From: Candidatus Saccharimonadota bacterium
GTDB lineage: Bacteria; Patescibacteriota; Saccharimonadia; Saccharimonadales; Saccharimonadaceae
DNA length: 64,000 nucleotides
Direction of reading: 5' to 3'
Assembly: GCA_017545505.1 (NCBI GenBank)
Contig: JAFWNB010000004.1
Location: 118,420 to 182,419 of the forward strand
In this document: positions 53,207 to 60,909 of the stretch, in pieces
How positions within the stretch are numbered: position 1 is the first letter of the stretch
Layout of the letters: each line of letters begins with the position of its first letter
Made by a program: the position numbers and the translations under genes
The notes under the pieces: model-generated
What the model saw: the letters and a program-made list of their open reading frames with translations, nothing else
Told to the model about the DNA's origin: nothing
Databases searched by the model: none

Positions 53207-54042
53207 TGGCAAAAGCTGAATTATTTCAAAAAGATATTCCTAAGTCTGAGAGAGTTTTTTATTATACTAATGAAGAAGATGACCCAATTAAGACTGACGA
53301 GCAAGAAAAGAAGGTTGAGGTTGGTTTGCCCGAAGGATATGAATTCATTCCTAAAAATCCTTTTGTACGGATGTACTCTTCGATTTTGTTTCACATATTT
53401 TGGATTTTTGGACAATGGTATGAAAAGCACTATTGGCAAGCTAAGTATTATGGCCGCGAGAAACTAAAACAAGTAAAGGGGAGTGGCTATTTGGTTTATG
53501 CTAATCATACTAATCCTTTCCATGATGTTTTTGGTCCAGCTATAGCGGTGAATCGGCGAATTTTTACTATAATTAGTCCAGTTAACCTTAAAATACCTGG
53601 CATTGGTAAATTCTTACCGATGATTGGAGGTTTGCCCCTTGGTAAAACAAAAGAGGAAAAGCAAGCTTTTAATGATGCAGTAGATAAGCGTCTAAAGCAA
53701 AAGAACGTTTTAGTGATTTATCCCGAAGCCCATGTTTGGCCTTACGCTACAAAGATTCGTAAATTCCCCGCCGGTGATAAATCTTTTAAATATGCCACTC
53801 GTAATAATTTGCCGATTTTTACGATGACTACTACATATCATAAGCGCACTAAGAACAAGAAAGGTGATTTGCCTAGGATGGACGTTTATTTAGATGGGCC
53901 TTTTTATCCAGATTCTAATAAAACGGAGGACGAAAACCGCGCATTGCTTGCCAAAAAGGCTTATGAAAGCATGAAAGAAATGAGCAAACATAATACTTAT
54001 GAATACTTCAAATATATCAAGAAAAATGATAAAATTAAGTAA
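53206..54042 (+). CDS. PlsC-type 1-acylglycerol-3-phosphate acyltransferase
   Basis: A 278-residue acyltransferase. The catalytic NHxxxxD motif is seen as YANHTNPFHDVFG and the phosphate-binding block as VLVIYPEAHVWPY. One hydrophobic stretch (MYSSILFHIFWIFGQWY) may anchor it in the membrane. The lysophosphatidate acyltransferase role is the family default; between two glycosyltransferases it could instead acylate a glycolipid. It overlaps the previous gene by one base. Confidence 0.88.
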   Translation: MAKAELFQKDIPKSERVFYYTNEEDDPIKTDEQEKKVEVGLPEGYEFIPKNPFVRMYSSILFHIFWIFGQWYEKHYWQAKYYGREKLKQVKGSGYLVYANHTNPFHDVFGPAIAVNRRIFTIISPVNLKIPGIGKFLPMIGGLPLGKTKEEKQAFNDAVDKRLKQKNVLVIYPEAHVWPYATKIRKFPAGDKSFKYATRNNLPIFTMTTTYHKRTKNKKGDLPRMDVYLDGPFYPDSNKTEDENRALLAKKAYESMKEMSKHNTYEYFKYIKKNDKIK

Positions 54043-55014
54043 ATGAGTATTTTTGATACAGGAAATCCAATTAAAAAACACGTTAAGGTTGTGCCGGTTT
54101 TTTTGACAATTAATAGTGCTTATGCGCCGTATGCTGCCGCGGCTATTCATTCTTTGACTGAACATTGCGACCCAAAGAGATATTATCGCGTGATTATTTT
54201 GCATGATGGGCTAAATTTAGTAAATCGTTGGCGCCTCAGAAGTCTTGTAACCAAAAATGTTGCTTTGCAGTTCAAAAAAATGTCGCGAAGCCTGTATCTT
54301 AAAGCTATTGTAGCGTATTGCACTAGACGCCAGAAAGGGGCGGGCGATTTCTTTTCTAGTGCGGTTTATTATTACAGAGCTTTTATTCCTTTGATGTTCC
54401 CACTTCACAAAAAAGCAGTTTACATTGATAGTGATGTAATTTTAAGGGGTGATATCGGAGAGTTATATGATATCGATCTGGGCGAAAATGCCTTGGCTGC
54501 GATGGTGGATCCCAAAGTTACTGTGATACCAGAGTTTCGCAATTACGTAGATAATGCGGTGGGAGTGCCACATACCGAATATGTGAACTCTGGCGTTCAG
54601 GTGATGAATCTTAGAAAAATGCGAAAAATTAAGTATTTATCAACTATGATTGATTTAATCCGGAAATACGATGCCGATCTCGTTGCACCAGACCAGGATT
54701 ATTTGAATGTGATTTTAAAAGGGCAAATCTTGCATTTAGACCCAAAATGGAATGCAGAGCCAGTAAAGGATTTGCCACGCGACACTAAATTGGTGCATTT
54801 TAATCTGTTTAATAAGCCGTGGCACTATAAAAATGTGCCATGTGAGAGGATTTTTTGGAATGCAGCTAAGGGGACTGGTTTTTTGGGCGACTTAAAGAGA
54901 CAACAGGCGGCCTTTACAGAGGAAAAACAAAAAGCCGACCACGCTAAGGTAGAAGCATTAATTAAAAAAGCTGATGAATTAGCTAAAGTTAAAAAACCAT
55001 TAATTCATACTTGA
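54043..55014 (+). CDS. GT8-family glycosyltransferase
   Basis: A 323-residue enzyme. VPVFLTINSAYAPYAAAAIHSL opens the domain and KKAVYIDSDVILRGDIGELYDID holds the DxD motif, here preceded by the usual hydrophobic strand. NSGVQVMNLRKMR and PDQDYLNVIL are further GT8 blocks, and the C-terminal HFNLFNKPWHY completes the metal site. The 30-residue tail is charged and helical. It starts directly at the stop of the acyltransferase gene. Its stop overlaps the -35 box of the next gene. Confidence 0.92.
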   Translation: MSIFDTGNPIKKHVKVVPVFLTINSAYAPYAAAAIHSLTEHCDPKRYYRVIILHDGLNLVNRWRLRSLVTKNVALQFKKMSRSLYLKAIVAYCTRRQKGAGDFFSSAVYYYRAFIPLMFPLHKKAVYIDSDVILRGDIGELYDIDLGENALAAMVDPKVTVIPEFRNYVDNAVGVPHTEYVNSGVQVMNLRKMRKIKYLSTMIDLIRKYDADLVAPDQDYLNVILKGQILHLDPKWNAEPVKDLPRDTKLVHFNLFNKPWHYKNVPCERIFWNAAKGTGFLGDLKRQQAAFTEEKQKADHAKVEALIKKADELAKVKKPLIHT

Positions 55015-55039
55015 CTTTTTATTGTGTTTGTGCTATAAT
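55011..55039 (+). promoter_or_regulatory. Strong promoter of the 138-residue orphan gene
   Basis: TTGACT, 17 bases, TATAAT, with TGC before the -10 box. The -35 box overlaps the stop codon of the GT8 gene. Confidence 0.88.
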
Positions 55040-55096
55040 ATCTGTTATAGCCATAGTCGGTGGTAGTTTGTACTTTAAAAATATCTCTGAGAGGGG

Positions 55097-55513
55097 GTGT
55101 ATGAAATAGACAAAAAGAGAGATATTGAGCCGATATTGATAAAGGTAAAGGCACCGGAAAGAAAACCTGGATCGGTTCTTAGGCGCACAAATTTCAGGTA
55201 TTTGAATGGTCGCGGAACCTTTTATAAGTTCGATAAGGATCATTTTCCCGACAATATCCTGAATGCCAAGTACGAAGAGCTCGTAAGCGTAGTTCTTTAT
55301 AACCTTCATACTGATCAGCTTGATAAAGTTGTTTTTGAGCTGGATGGATATTCTAGGGTTGGCAAAAAATATATTTGGATTCGCGGCTTCATAGCTGATA
55401 TCGAAGATTGTTTCGAAATAAAAATTGAGTATTTTCTCGATAATCCTCTAGAAAGTCGTATTTTAGTTTATGCAAGCGCTCGTCCCGACTATAGTGTTTT
55501 TAAACGTCTCTAG
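55097..55513 (+). CDS. Orphan protein with own promoter and terminator
   Basis: A protein of about 138 residues, mixed alpha/beta, no signal peptide, no recognised family. The start is uncertain: GAGAGGGGG is a strong ribosome binding site, but the only ATG at proper distance (55101) hits a stop after two codons. In frame are GTG 55097, which overlaps the binding site, and ATA 55106 at ideal distance. LDGYSRVGKKYIWIRGFIADIED is the most structured-looking part. The unit is monocistronic, like the orphan gene at 20577. Confidence 0.7.
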   Translation: MYEIDKKRDIEPILIKVKAPERKPGSVLRRTNFRYLNGRGTFYKFDKDHFPDNILNAKYEELVSVVLYNLHTDQLDKVVFELDGYSRVGKKYIWIRGFIADIEDCFEIKIEYFLDNPLESRILVYASARPDYSVFKRL

Positions 55514-55531
55514 GTTTTAGAGGCGTTTTTT
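55502..55531 (+). terminator. Terminator of the 138-residue orphan gene
   Basis: AAACGTCTCT, loop AGGTTTT, AGAGGCGTTT and TTT; a 10-bp stem with one wobble that includes the stop codon. Confidence 0.85.
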
Positions 55532-56999
55532 AATCATTCAAATTAATATGTCCTTTTTCAAATTCTGTCCTTACGCGAGCGATTTGTTTACGTAGATTTA
55601 ATGATTTTTTATCTGTTTCCGTATCGTAGTCCATTGGAGTTCCTAAAAAATCTGAGCCAAACACGGCAGCCCTATTAATAGAGCTCGGATTGTTACGGTA
55701 GTTTTCCTCATAATACGCTGGGTTAATCCCTTTAATGCCGCGTCCGCTCCCATCATCATGTCTTAAATTATACCAAAATGGGATTTTTAAAAATTGCCCG
55801 CCCTGAGAATGGTTGCCAGGTATTGTAGAGGCCATATAAAAGATATGAGAATTTACGTTTGCCGCTTCTGGAAAAGCCCATGCTACAAAATGTTTAGCAA
55901 TCTCTACAGTTGCGCCTGTTCGTTCTACCTCGTCAACAATCGCTATATTTTTTCCATCCATACCAACTGGATAGTCAAAAATCAATTCAGGATGTTCAAG
56001 ATCGTTTTCTGATAAACCTCCGGGGACAAACAGCCCCCTTAGCTTTGCGGCAATTATTAAAGAATCATAAATGGCTTTAATTCCGGGTTTGCTATAAAAA
56101 AGGATTTTTACTTTATCTAAGGCTTCTTCAATTACTTGCTTAATTGTTATTTCCTTGCGTTCTATTTTTTCTTGTATTTCTTTATTCTTTAAAGCATTGT
56201 CGATTATTCTTCTATTTATTCTTAGTTCTACCTCGGCATTCTTCTTAATGCATTCATCTATTTCATCATGTGTTATTATACCATCTTTTAGAAGCGCCCG
56301 AAGATCCATTATTTCATCCTGTGTAACATCACGGATTGGTAAGTCTCTCCATGTAGCTAATCTGGGCGGGTCAACTCCTTTTAGATATTCACCCCACTCG
56401 AGTTCAACTTCGAAGTAATCAAACCAGAATACCCTGTCTATTGCGAGATGTTCAGTTTTTGGCTTTGGCTCATCCGTAAAGTTCTCCCATAGTTCATCGA
56501 TGAACCAACTCACTGGCCTAGCTGATTTATCTAGATAGATTGCGACATCTGCCCTAGGCATTACCCCGCTTTCACCGGAAAGAACCTGAATGGTTTTTTT
56601 TGTTTTTTCTAAATAATCATGTACAGTTTCTTTGTGGGGATAAAAAACTGATTTTCCTAAATTATAAGCGTCACTTCTACGTTGATAGGTTGGGATTATT
56701 TCTTCTTGTAAGAAGAGACTAAATGCTTCTTTGTAGTCATTTTCAGTTACAAGCGGATTTAACCCAGGATCGCGCTCAAAACGTTCTTTCGGACTAATAT
56801 CTTCTGGGAAATGATCACGAACTACGTCGACTGCTCTTGTTATATTTTCTAGAGACTCCCTACCATCGTTGTTAACTATGTCGCTTTCGTTTGCAGCTAT
56901 AGCGACTTCAGCTAGTTTTTTATTTTGAGACGATGTTAGTGTTTGTATTTCTTTAAAATCTTGGTTTTCTTTGGATGCATCATTTGGATTTTTTACCAT
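55530..56999 (-). CDS. Large protein with phosphoribosyltransferase domain
   Basis: A 489-residue soluble protein. Near residue 355 NIAIVDEVERTGATVEIAKHF fits the PRPP-binding motif of type I phosphoribosyltransferases (IVDE-x2-TGxT), and the preceding region contains VKILFYSKPGIKAIYDSLI. The first ~300 residues are acidic and helical and not recognised. The substrate base is unknown, and a regulatory use of the fold is possible. A clear AAAGGAGGAG precedes ATG 56999. It converges on the orphan gene, sharing its terminator region. Confidence 0.75.
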   Translation of the reverse strand: MVKNPNDASKENQDFKEIQTLTSSQNKKLAEVAIAANESDIVNNDGRESLENITRAVDVVRDHFPEDISPKERFERDPGLNPLVTENDYKEAFSLFLQEEIIPTYQRRSDAYNLGKSVFYPHKETVHDYLEKTKKTIQVLSGESGVMPRADVAIYLDKSARPVSWFIDELWENFTDEPKPKTEHLAIDRVFWFDYFEVELEWGEYLKGVDPPRLATWRDLPIRDVTQDEIMDLRALLKDGIITHDEIDECIKKNAEVELRINRRIIDNALKNKEIQEKIERKEITIKQVIEEALDKVKILFYSKPGIKAIYDSLIIAAKLRGLFVPGGLSENDLEHPELIFDYPVGMDGKNIAIVDEVERTGATVEIAKHFVAWAFPEAANVNSHIFYMASTIPGNHSQGGQFLKIPFWYNLRHDDGSGRGIKGINPAYYEENYRNNPSSINRAAVFGSDFLGTPMDYDTETDKKSLNLRKQIARVRTEFEKGHINLND

Positions 57000-57064
57000 T
57001 TTTCTCCTCCTTTACATATCTTCATATTAATTATAGCGCATAAATAATGGGGCCTATTTTATTT

Positions 57065-57232
57065 CTGGTGCGACGCGCGCTAAAGGCGCGCTATGCACCT
57101 GCGCTCGTTCGAAATAAAAATAAGCGAGCTTATTTTTATTCGCTCACTTCGCTTGGTGCTCGGAGCGGGAAAGTCTTCCCTGACCTCGCTAAAAACATAA
57201 AAACAAGCCGCAAGCGGCTTCTTTTTATGTTT
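57065..57232 (-). repeat. Hairpin array with tRNA-Leu 3'-end copy
   Basis: Bases 57154-57171 repeat exactly the last 18 bases of tRNA-Leu(UAA). Between lie a bidirectional terminator (AACATAAAAA...TTTTTATGTT with inner GCCGC-AA-GCGGC) and, beyond, a perfect palindrome AATAAAAATAAGC/GCTTATTTTTATT. A further GC-rich hairpin (GGTGC...GCGCGC...GCACC, 57067-57100) also ends in GCACCA on the minus strand. Confidence 0.8.
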
Positions 57233-57317
57233 TGGTGCTCGGAGCGGGAATCGAACCCGCACGGATTTCTCCATTCGATTTTAAGTCGAACGCGTATACC
57301 AGTTCCGCCATCCGAGC
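57233..57317 (-). tRNA. tRNA-Leu (anticodon UAA)
   Basis: Class II tRNA with acceptor GCTCGGA/TCCGAGC, anticodon loop CTTAAAA, long variable arm, T-loop TTCGATT and encoded CCA. Confidence 0.95.
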
Positions 57318-57338
57318 ACTTTTCTATTATATCATATT

Positions 57339-57839
57339 TTAGCTAAATCTGGTAATTAACCATCGGGCTAGGAAGTATGCGATTACTACAACCACAGCTG
57401 AAATAGCCGACCAAAATGTGGAATCGAATTTGCGGCCGTTCTTGACTTTATCAATAATTTTAAAAATGGCCGTAATAATAGCCATAATTATTGCGAGCCC
57501 GGTACAGATGAGCCCAATACCAGAAGGTATTCCGCTAATTATAACACCAGCTAAACCTAAATTTGAGGTCGCACTAACCAGACTTCCGACATAACCAACG
57601 ATATTTAATAGTACCCCGCAAACTGCCAAAATAACAGAGGTGTTACCTATTTTTTCGATATGAGCGAGAATCACATTATAATCATTAGACCAACCTTTAG
57701 TTTTGGTGCTAGGCGTATCAAGAAATGCTAAATTTGATTTATCTGGTTTGGCGTCAGCTAAAGCTTTTGCAGCTTTTTGCTTTTCAGCTTCAATCTGCTT
57801 AGATTTTTCCGCCCATCTTAATGATTCTTGGTCCGCCAT
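57339..57839 (-). CDS. Membrane protein of unknown function
   Basis: A 166-residue protein with a charged helical N-terminal ~65 residues (MADQESLRWAEKSKQIEAEK) and three to four hydrophobic segments afterwards (SVILAVCGVLLNIVGYVG, GIGLICTGLAIIMAIITAIF, ISAVVVVIAYFLARW). No family is recognised. It starts two bases after the trxB stop and is probably co-transcribed with it. Confidence 0.75.
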   Translation of the reverse strand: MADQESLRWAEKSKQIEAEKQKAAKALADAKPDKSNLAFLDTPSTKTKGWSNDYNVILAHIEKIGNTSVILAVCGVLLNIVGYVGSLVSATSNLGLAGVIISGIPSGIGLICTGLAIIMAIITAIFKIIDKVKNGRKFDSTFWSAISAVVVVIAYFLARWLITRFS

Positions 57840-57841
57840 GC

Positions 57842-58603
57842 TTAATCCAAATACTTAATTGCTGCTTCGGCCGCTACGGCGCCATCAGAAGCGGCCGTGA
57901 CTAATTGGCGGATATTTTTGGTTCTACAATCCCCTGCCACAAAAATACCTGAGTGCGAAGTAGTGCAGTTTTCATCGGCAATAATATAGCCTTTTTCGTC
58001 TAAATCCACAAGGTCCTTAAAAATTTGCGTGGTTGGCACATGTCCGATTGCCGCAAAAATTCCCTCAGCATCTTTTGGAATCGGATCATCATGATGAATT
58101 TGATAGACCTTTGAAGCAATATTTTCTAAATATCTTACTTCGTGATCGGCGGTTTTGCCGCTACCAACCACTACGACGATTTTGTTTTTATAAAGAGCTC
58201 CATCACAAATAGCACAATATGAGATTGGGCGACTCCCCGCATCCTCAGTTTGTTTTTTGCTTAGCTTTCTTGGTTCTGCACCTGCGGCAATAATAACGGC
58301 ACCGCAGGTATACTCTGTTTCATCGGTCTTAACTTGAAAATTTTGCGATTTTTCTTTGATTTCTGTTACTTCTTCGAATTTAATTTCTGCACCTAGATTA
58401 TTCGCCTGGTAATATATTTTCTCTGTTAAATCAGTACCCGAAATACTCTGCTCGCCTGGCCAATTTTCTACGCTGAAAGAGCCTACAATTTGACCACCTT
58501 GTATCTTTTTTTCTAAAACTAAAACTGATTTTTCGGCGCGTCTTAAATAGATTGCTGCAGTGAGCCCCGCAATCCCGGCGCCCACAATTATTACATCATA
58601 CAT
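57842..58603 (-). CDS. trxB: Thioredoxin-reductase-like flavoprotein, short form
   Basis: A 253-residue FAD enzyme. DVIIVGAGIAGLTAAIYLRR binds FAD, CAICDG holds the redox-active cysteine pair, and GIFVAGDCRTKNIRQLVTAA closes the FAD domain. The NADPH domain is shrunken: after VVVVGSGKTADHEVRYLE it goes almost directly to IFAAIGHVPTT, about 50 residues fewer than the usual 305-315. The NADPH motif GxGxxA is altered to GSGKTA. It may use another electron donor, as ferredoxin-type relatives do. The ATG is six bases after TGCTATAAT, leaderless. Confidence 0.87.
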   Translation of the reverse strand: MYDVIIVGAGIAGLTAAIYLRRAEKSVLVLEKKIQGGQIVGSFSVENWPGEQSISGTDLTEKIYYQANNLGAEIKFEEVTEIKEKSQNFQVKTDETEYTCGAVIIAAGAEPRKLSKKQTEDAGSRPISYCAICDGALYKNKIVVVVGSGKTADHEVRYLENIASKVYQIHHDDPIPKDAEGIFAAIGHVPTTQIFKDLVDLDEKGYIIADENCTTSHSGIFVAGDCRTKNIRQLVTAASDGAVAAEAAIKYLD

Positions 58604-58609
58604 AAAATC

Positions 58610-58618
58610 ATTATAGCA
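58610..58618 (-). promoter_or_regulatory. Extended -10 promoter, leaderless, for trxB
   Basis: TGCTATAAT, six bases (gatttt), ATG at 58603. Confidence 0.7.
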
Positions 58619-58628
58619 TAGAAAATTA

Positions 58629-60764
58629 TTATACCTTATTTATCACCGGAATCACAATCGGCGTGTGACCGGTAGCGTCAAAGAGAATATGCGTGATATC
58701 TTCTTTAATTTCTTCCTTCAATACCTTCATTTCGGGGTCAGAAGAAATAGATTTGTCAGTTTTTTGGCGTAAATAATGTCTAATTTTGCCAATTAATTCC
58801 TCAGAATTATCTAGATAAATAAAAGCACGGGAAACGATGTCTGGAGTCTTCATTAAATGTCCGGTTTTTTTAGAGAGGGTAAGGACGATTATAAAGATAC
58901 CTTCTCTAGAGATATGAATACGATCTTTGACTACGGCTTCATGTACTGGCTGATCAGCATCATCATAAAGTTTATTACCAACATGAATGCGACCGGCTTT
59001 ACGAATCTTTTTATCCGGTGTTAGCTCCACGATATCACCATCATCTGACACTAATATTCTATCGCGCGAGATGCCTATAACATTTTCCGCCATCTCGGCG
59101 TTATGCTCTAGCATATAGAATTCACCGTGGTATGGCATGTAGTTAGTAGGATGAAGACGAGTGACAAATTCAACATGATCCTCGAAATAAGCATGGCCGG
59201 AAAGATGCAATGGCCCAATATTCGTAAGGTGAGTCTTGCCGTTTTGGATAACCTGTGCACCCTCGCGCAGTAAACCATCAACCGTATTTACAACATGTGG
59301 TTCGTTGCCAGGAATTGGATTAGAGCTGAATACAATCGTATCAGAGGATTTAATCTTGATGTATTTGTGCGCGCCGGTCACCATTCTATTCAAAACTGCA
59401 TTTAGTTCGCCCTGTGAACCAGTACAAACAATACAAACTTTTTCGTCTGGGAGCTTGATGATTTCTTCCATTTTTACGATGGTATCTTTTGGCACCTTAA
59501 TAGACTTAGCGCGAAGTGCTACTTCTAGGTTATTAATCATCGAAAAGCCAGAAAATGCGACTTTGCGGCCTCTTGCAGCGGCTTCTTTTAAGATTAATTC
59601 AATACGTAAAATCTGTGAAGAAAAGCAGGAAATAATTATTCTACCATTTGCATAGTGGTCCATTACGCGGCCAAGGTTTTCGCCCACGTCGTATTCAGAG
59701 TGTGGATGCTTGCCTGGTGAATCTATATTGGTAGATTCATTTATCATCAAATCTACGCCCTCTTTTGCTACAATTTCATCAATTCGTGCGTAATCTGTCT
59801 GCACACCCATGGGTTTTTCTTCGTGACGCCAGTCACCAGAGAGATAAATAAGACCATTTGGTGTACGTACTACAATCGCTGCGTTACCAGGAATAGAGTG
59901 CAAGGTATGAATAAATTCAACTGATAAATGCTCGGAAACCTGGATTTTTTCATGTTTCAATGGGTCAACTACTTGATAATTTAAATCTGGCTCTTCTTCT
60001 AGCTCACTCATCTGTTTTTTAATCATACCAATGGTAAAATCCGTGCCGTAAATTGGTATGAGGTTAGAAAACTTCGGCAATAAATGTCGGCAAGCGCCAA
60101 TGTGATCTAGGTGCGCGTGAGTAAAGAGGATAGCTTTGACCTTAGAAATGTTATCTTCTAAGTATTTAATATCTGGAATCATATAATTGACACCTGGATA
60201 ATCTTCGCCAGCGAAGAGCACGCCCATATCAACAACGATCATTTCAGATTTATATTCAATGATTGTCATATTCTTGCCAATACCGAATTCGCCGACACCC
60301 CCAACAGGGATGATACGAACCGATTCCGAATCTGGACGCATGGCTTTTAATTTAGCATTTGTAACCTGCTCACCATTATAGCCATTGTAGCGCGATTTAT
60401 TTACTGGAATACCAATGATATGCTGAGTTGCCTGTGTGTTGACATCTTGAGATAGCATTCTTTGATGGTGAACCATATCGCCTTTACGGGTAGAAACCGA
60501 TAAGTTTACTTTTCTCTGTTCAGCTTCGAGTTTAGCCTGGGATTTAGCGGACAATTTAGCGTTTTTTGCGCTTTTTTTGCCTTGTGGAGCTTTTTTTACC
60601 GCTTTTGAGGTGGTTTCTACTAGTTTCGCATCTTTGCCACCTGGTTTAAAATTTGAGTTAAAATTACGATTTTGTGCCTCTTCAAATTGCTTCTTTATAT
60701 CTGGTAGCCTTTCCGCTCTAGACTTTAAAAGCTTGGCACGCCTTTGTTCTTCATTTAAATTCAT
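58629..60764 (-). CDS. rnj: Ribonuclease J with long basic N-terminal extension
   Basis: A 711-residue metallo-beta-lactamase-family RNase with 5'-3' exo- and endonuclease activity, used for mRNA decay and rRNA maturation. The metal site is FTHAHLDHIGA, the beta-CASP region follows (GSQGELNAVLNRM, FSSNPIPGNE), and HLSGHAYFEDH lies near the end of the catalytic part. The first ~150 residues are an extra lysine- and alanine-rich, probably disordered tail, as in some actinobacterial and CPR enzymes. AAAGGG precedes ATG 60764. Confidence 0.94.
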   Translation of the reverse strand: MNLNEEQRRAKLLKSRAERLPDIKKQFEEAQNRNFNSNFKPGGKDAKLVETTSKAVKKAPQGKKSAKNAKLSAKSQAKLEAEQRKVNLSVSTRKGDMVHHQRMLSQDVNTQATQHIIGIPVNKSRYNGYNGEQVTNAKLKAMRPDSESVRIIPVGGVGEFGIGKNMTIIEYKSEMIVVDMGVLFAGEDYPGVNYMIPDIKYLEDNISKVKAILFTHAHLDHIGACRHLLPKFSNLIPIYGTDFTIGMIKKQMSELEEEPDLNYQVVDPLKHEKIQVSEHLSVEFIHTLHSIPGNAAIVVRTPNGLIYLSGDWRHEEKPMGVQTDYARIDEIVAKEGVDLMINESTNIDSPGKHPHSEYDVGENLGRVMDHYANGRIIISCFSSQILRIELILKEAAARGRKVAFSGFSMINNLEVALRAKSIKVPKDTIVKMEEIIKLPDEKVCIVCTGSQGELNAVLNRMVTGAHKYIKIKSSDTIVFSSNPIPGNEPHVVNTVDGLLREGAQVIQNGKTHLTNIGPLHLSGHAYFEDHVEFVTRLHPTNYMPYHGEFYMLEHNAEMAENVIGISRDRILVSDDGDIVELTPDKKIRKAGRIHVGNKLYDDADQPVHEAVVKDRIHISREGIFIIVLTLSKKTGHLMKTPDIVSRAFIYLDNSEELIGKIRHYLRQKTDKSISSDPEMKVLKEEIKEDITHILFDATGHTPIVIPVINKV

Positions 60765-60838
60765 ATTTCCCTTTTTTTATTACAAGTAATTAGCAGTACC
60801 TTTATTATACCAAACCACTTGCCAAAATGCAACCCATT

Positions 60839-60894
60839 TGCTATAATATAATATATACAGATTTAACCGACTCTTGAGATAGAGGCGGTTTTTT
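60839..60894 (+). promoter_or_regulatory. nusA promoter and terminator-like leader hairpin
   Basis: TGCTATAAT at 60839-60847, then within the ~55-base leader a hairpin AACCGACTCT, loop, AGAGGCGGTT followed by TTTT (60865-60894), before the GAAAGGAG ribosome binding site. It has the form of an intrinsic terminator and could give NusA-dependent autoregulation. Confidence 0.75.
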
Positions 60895-60909
60895 AATTGA
60901 AAGGAGAAT

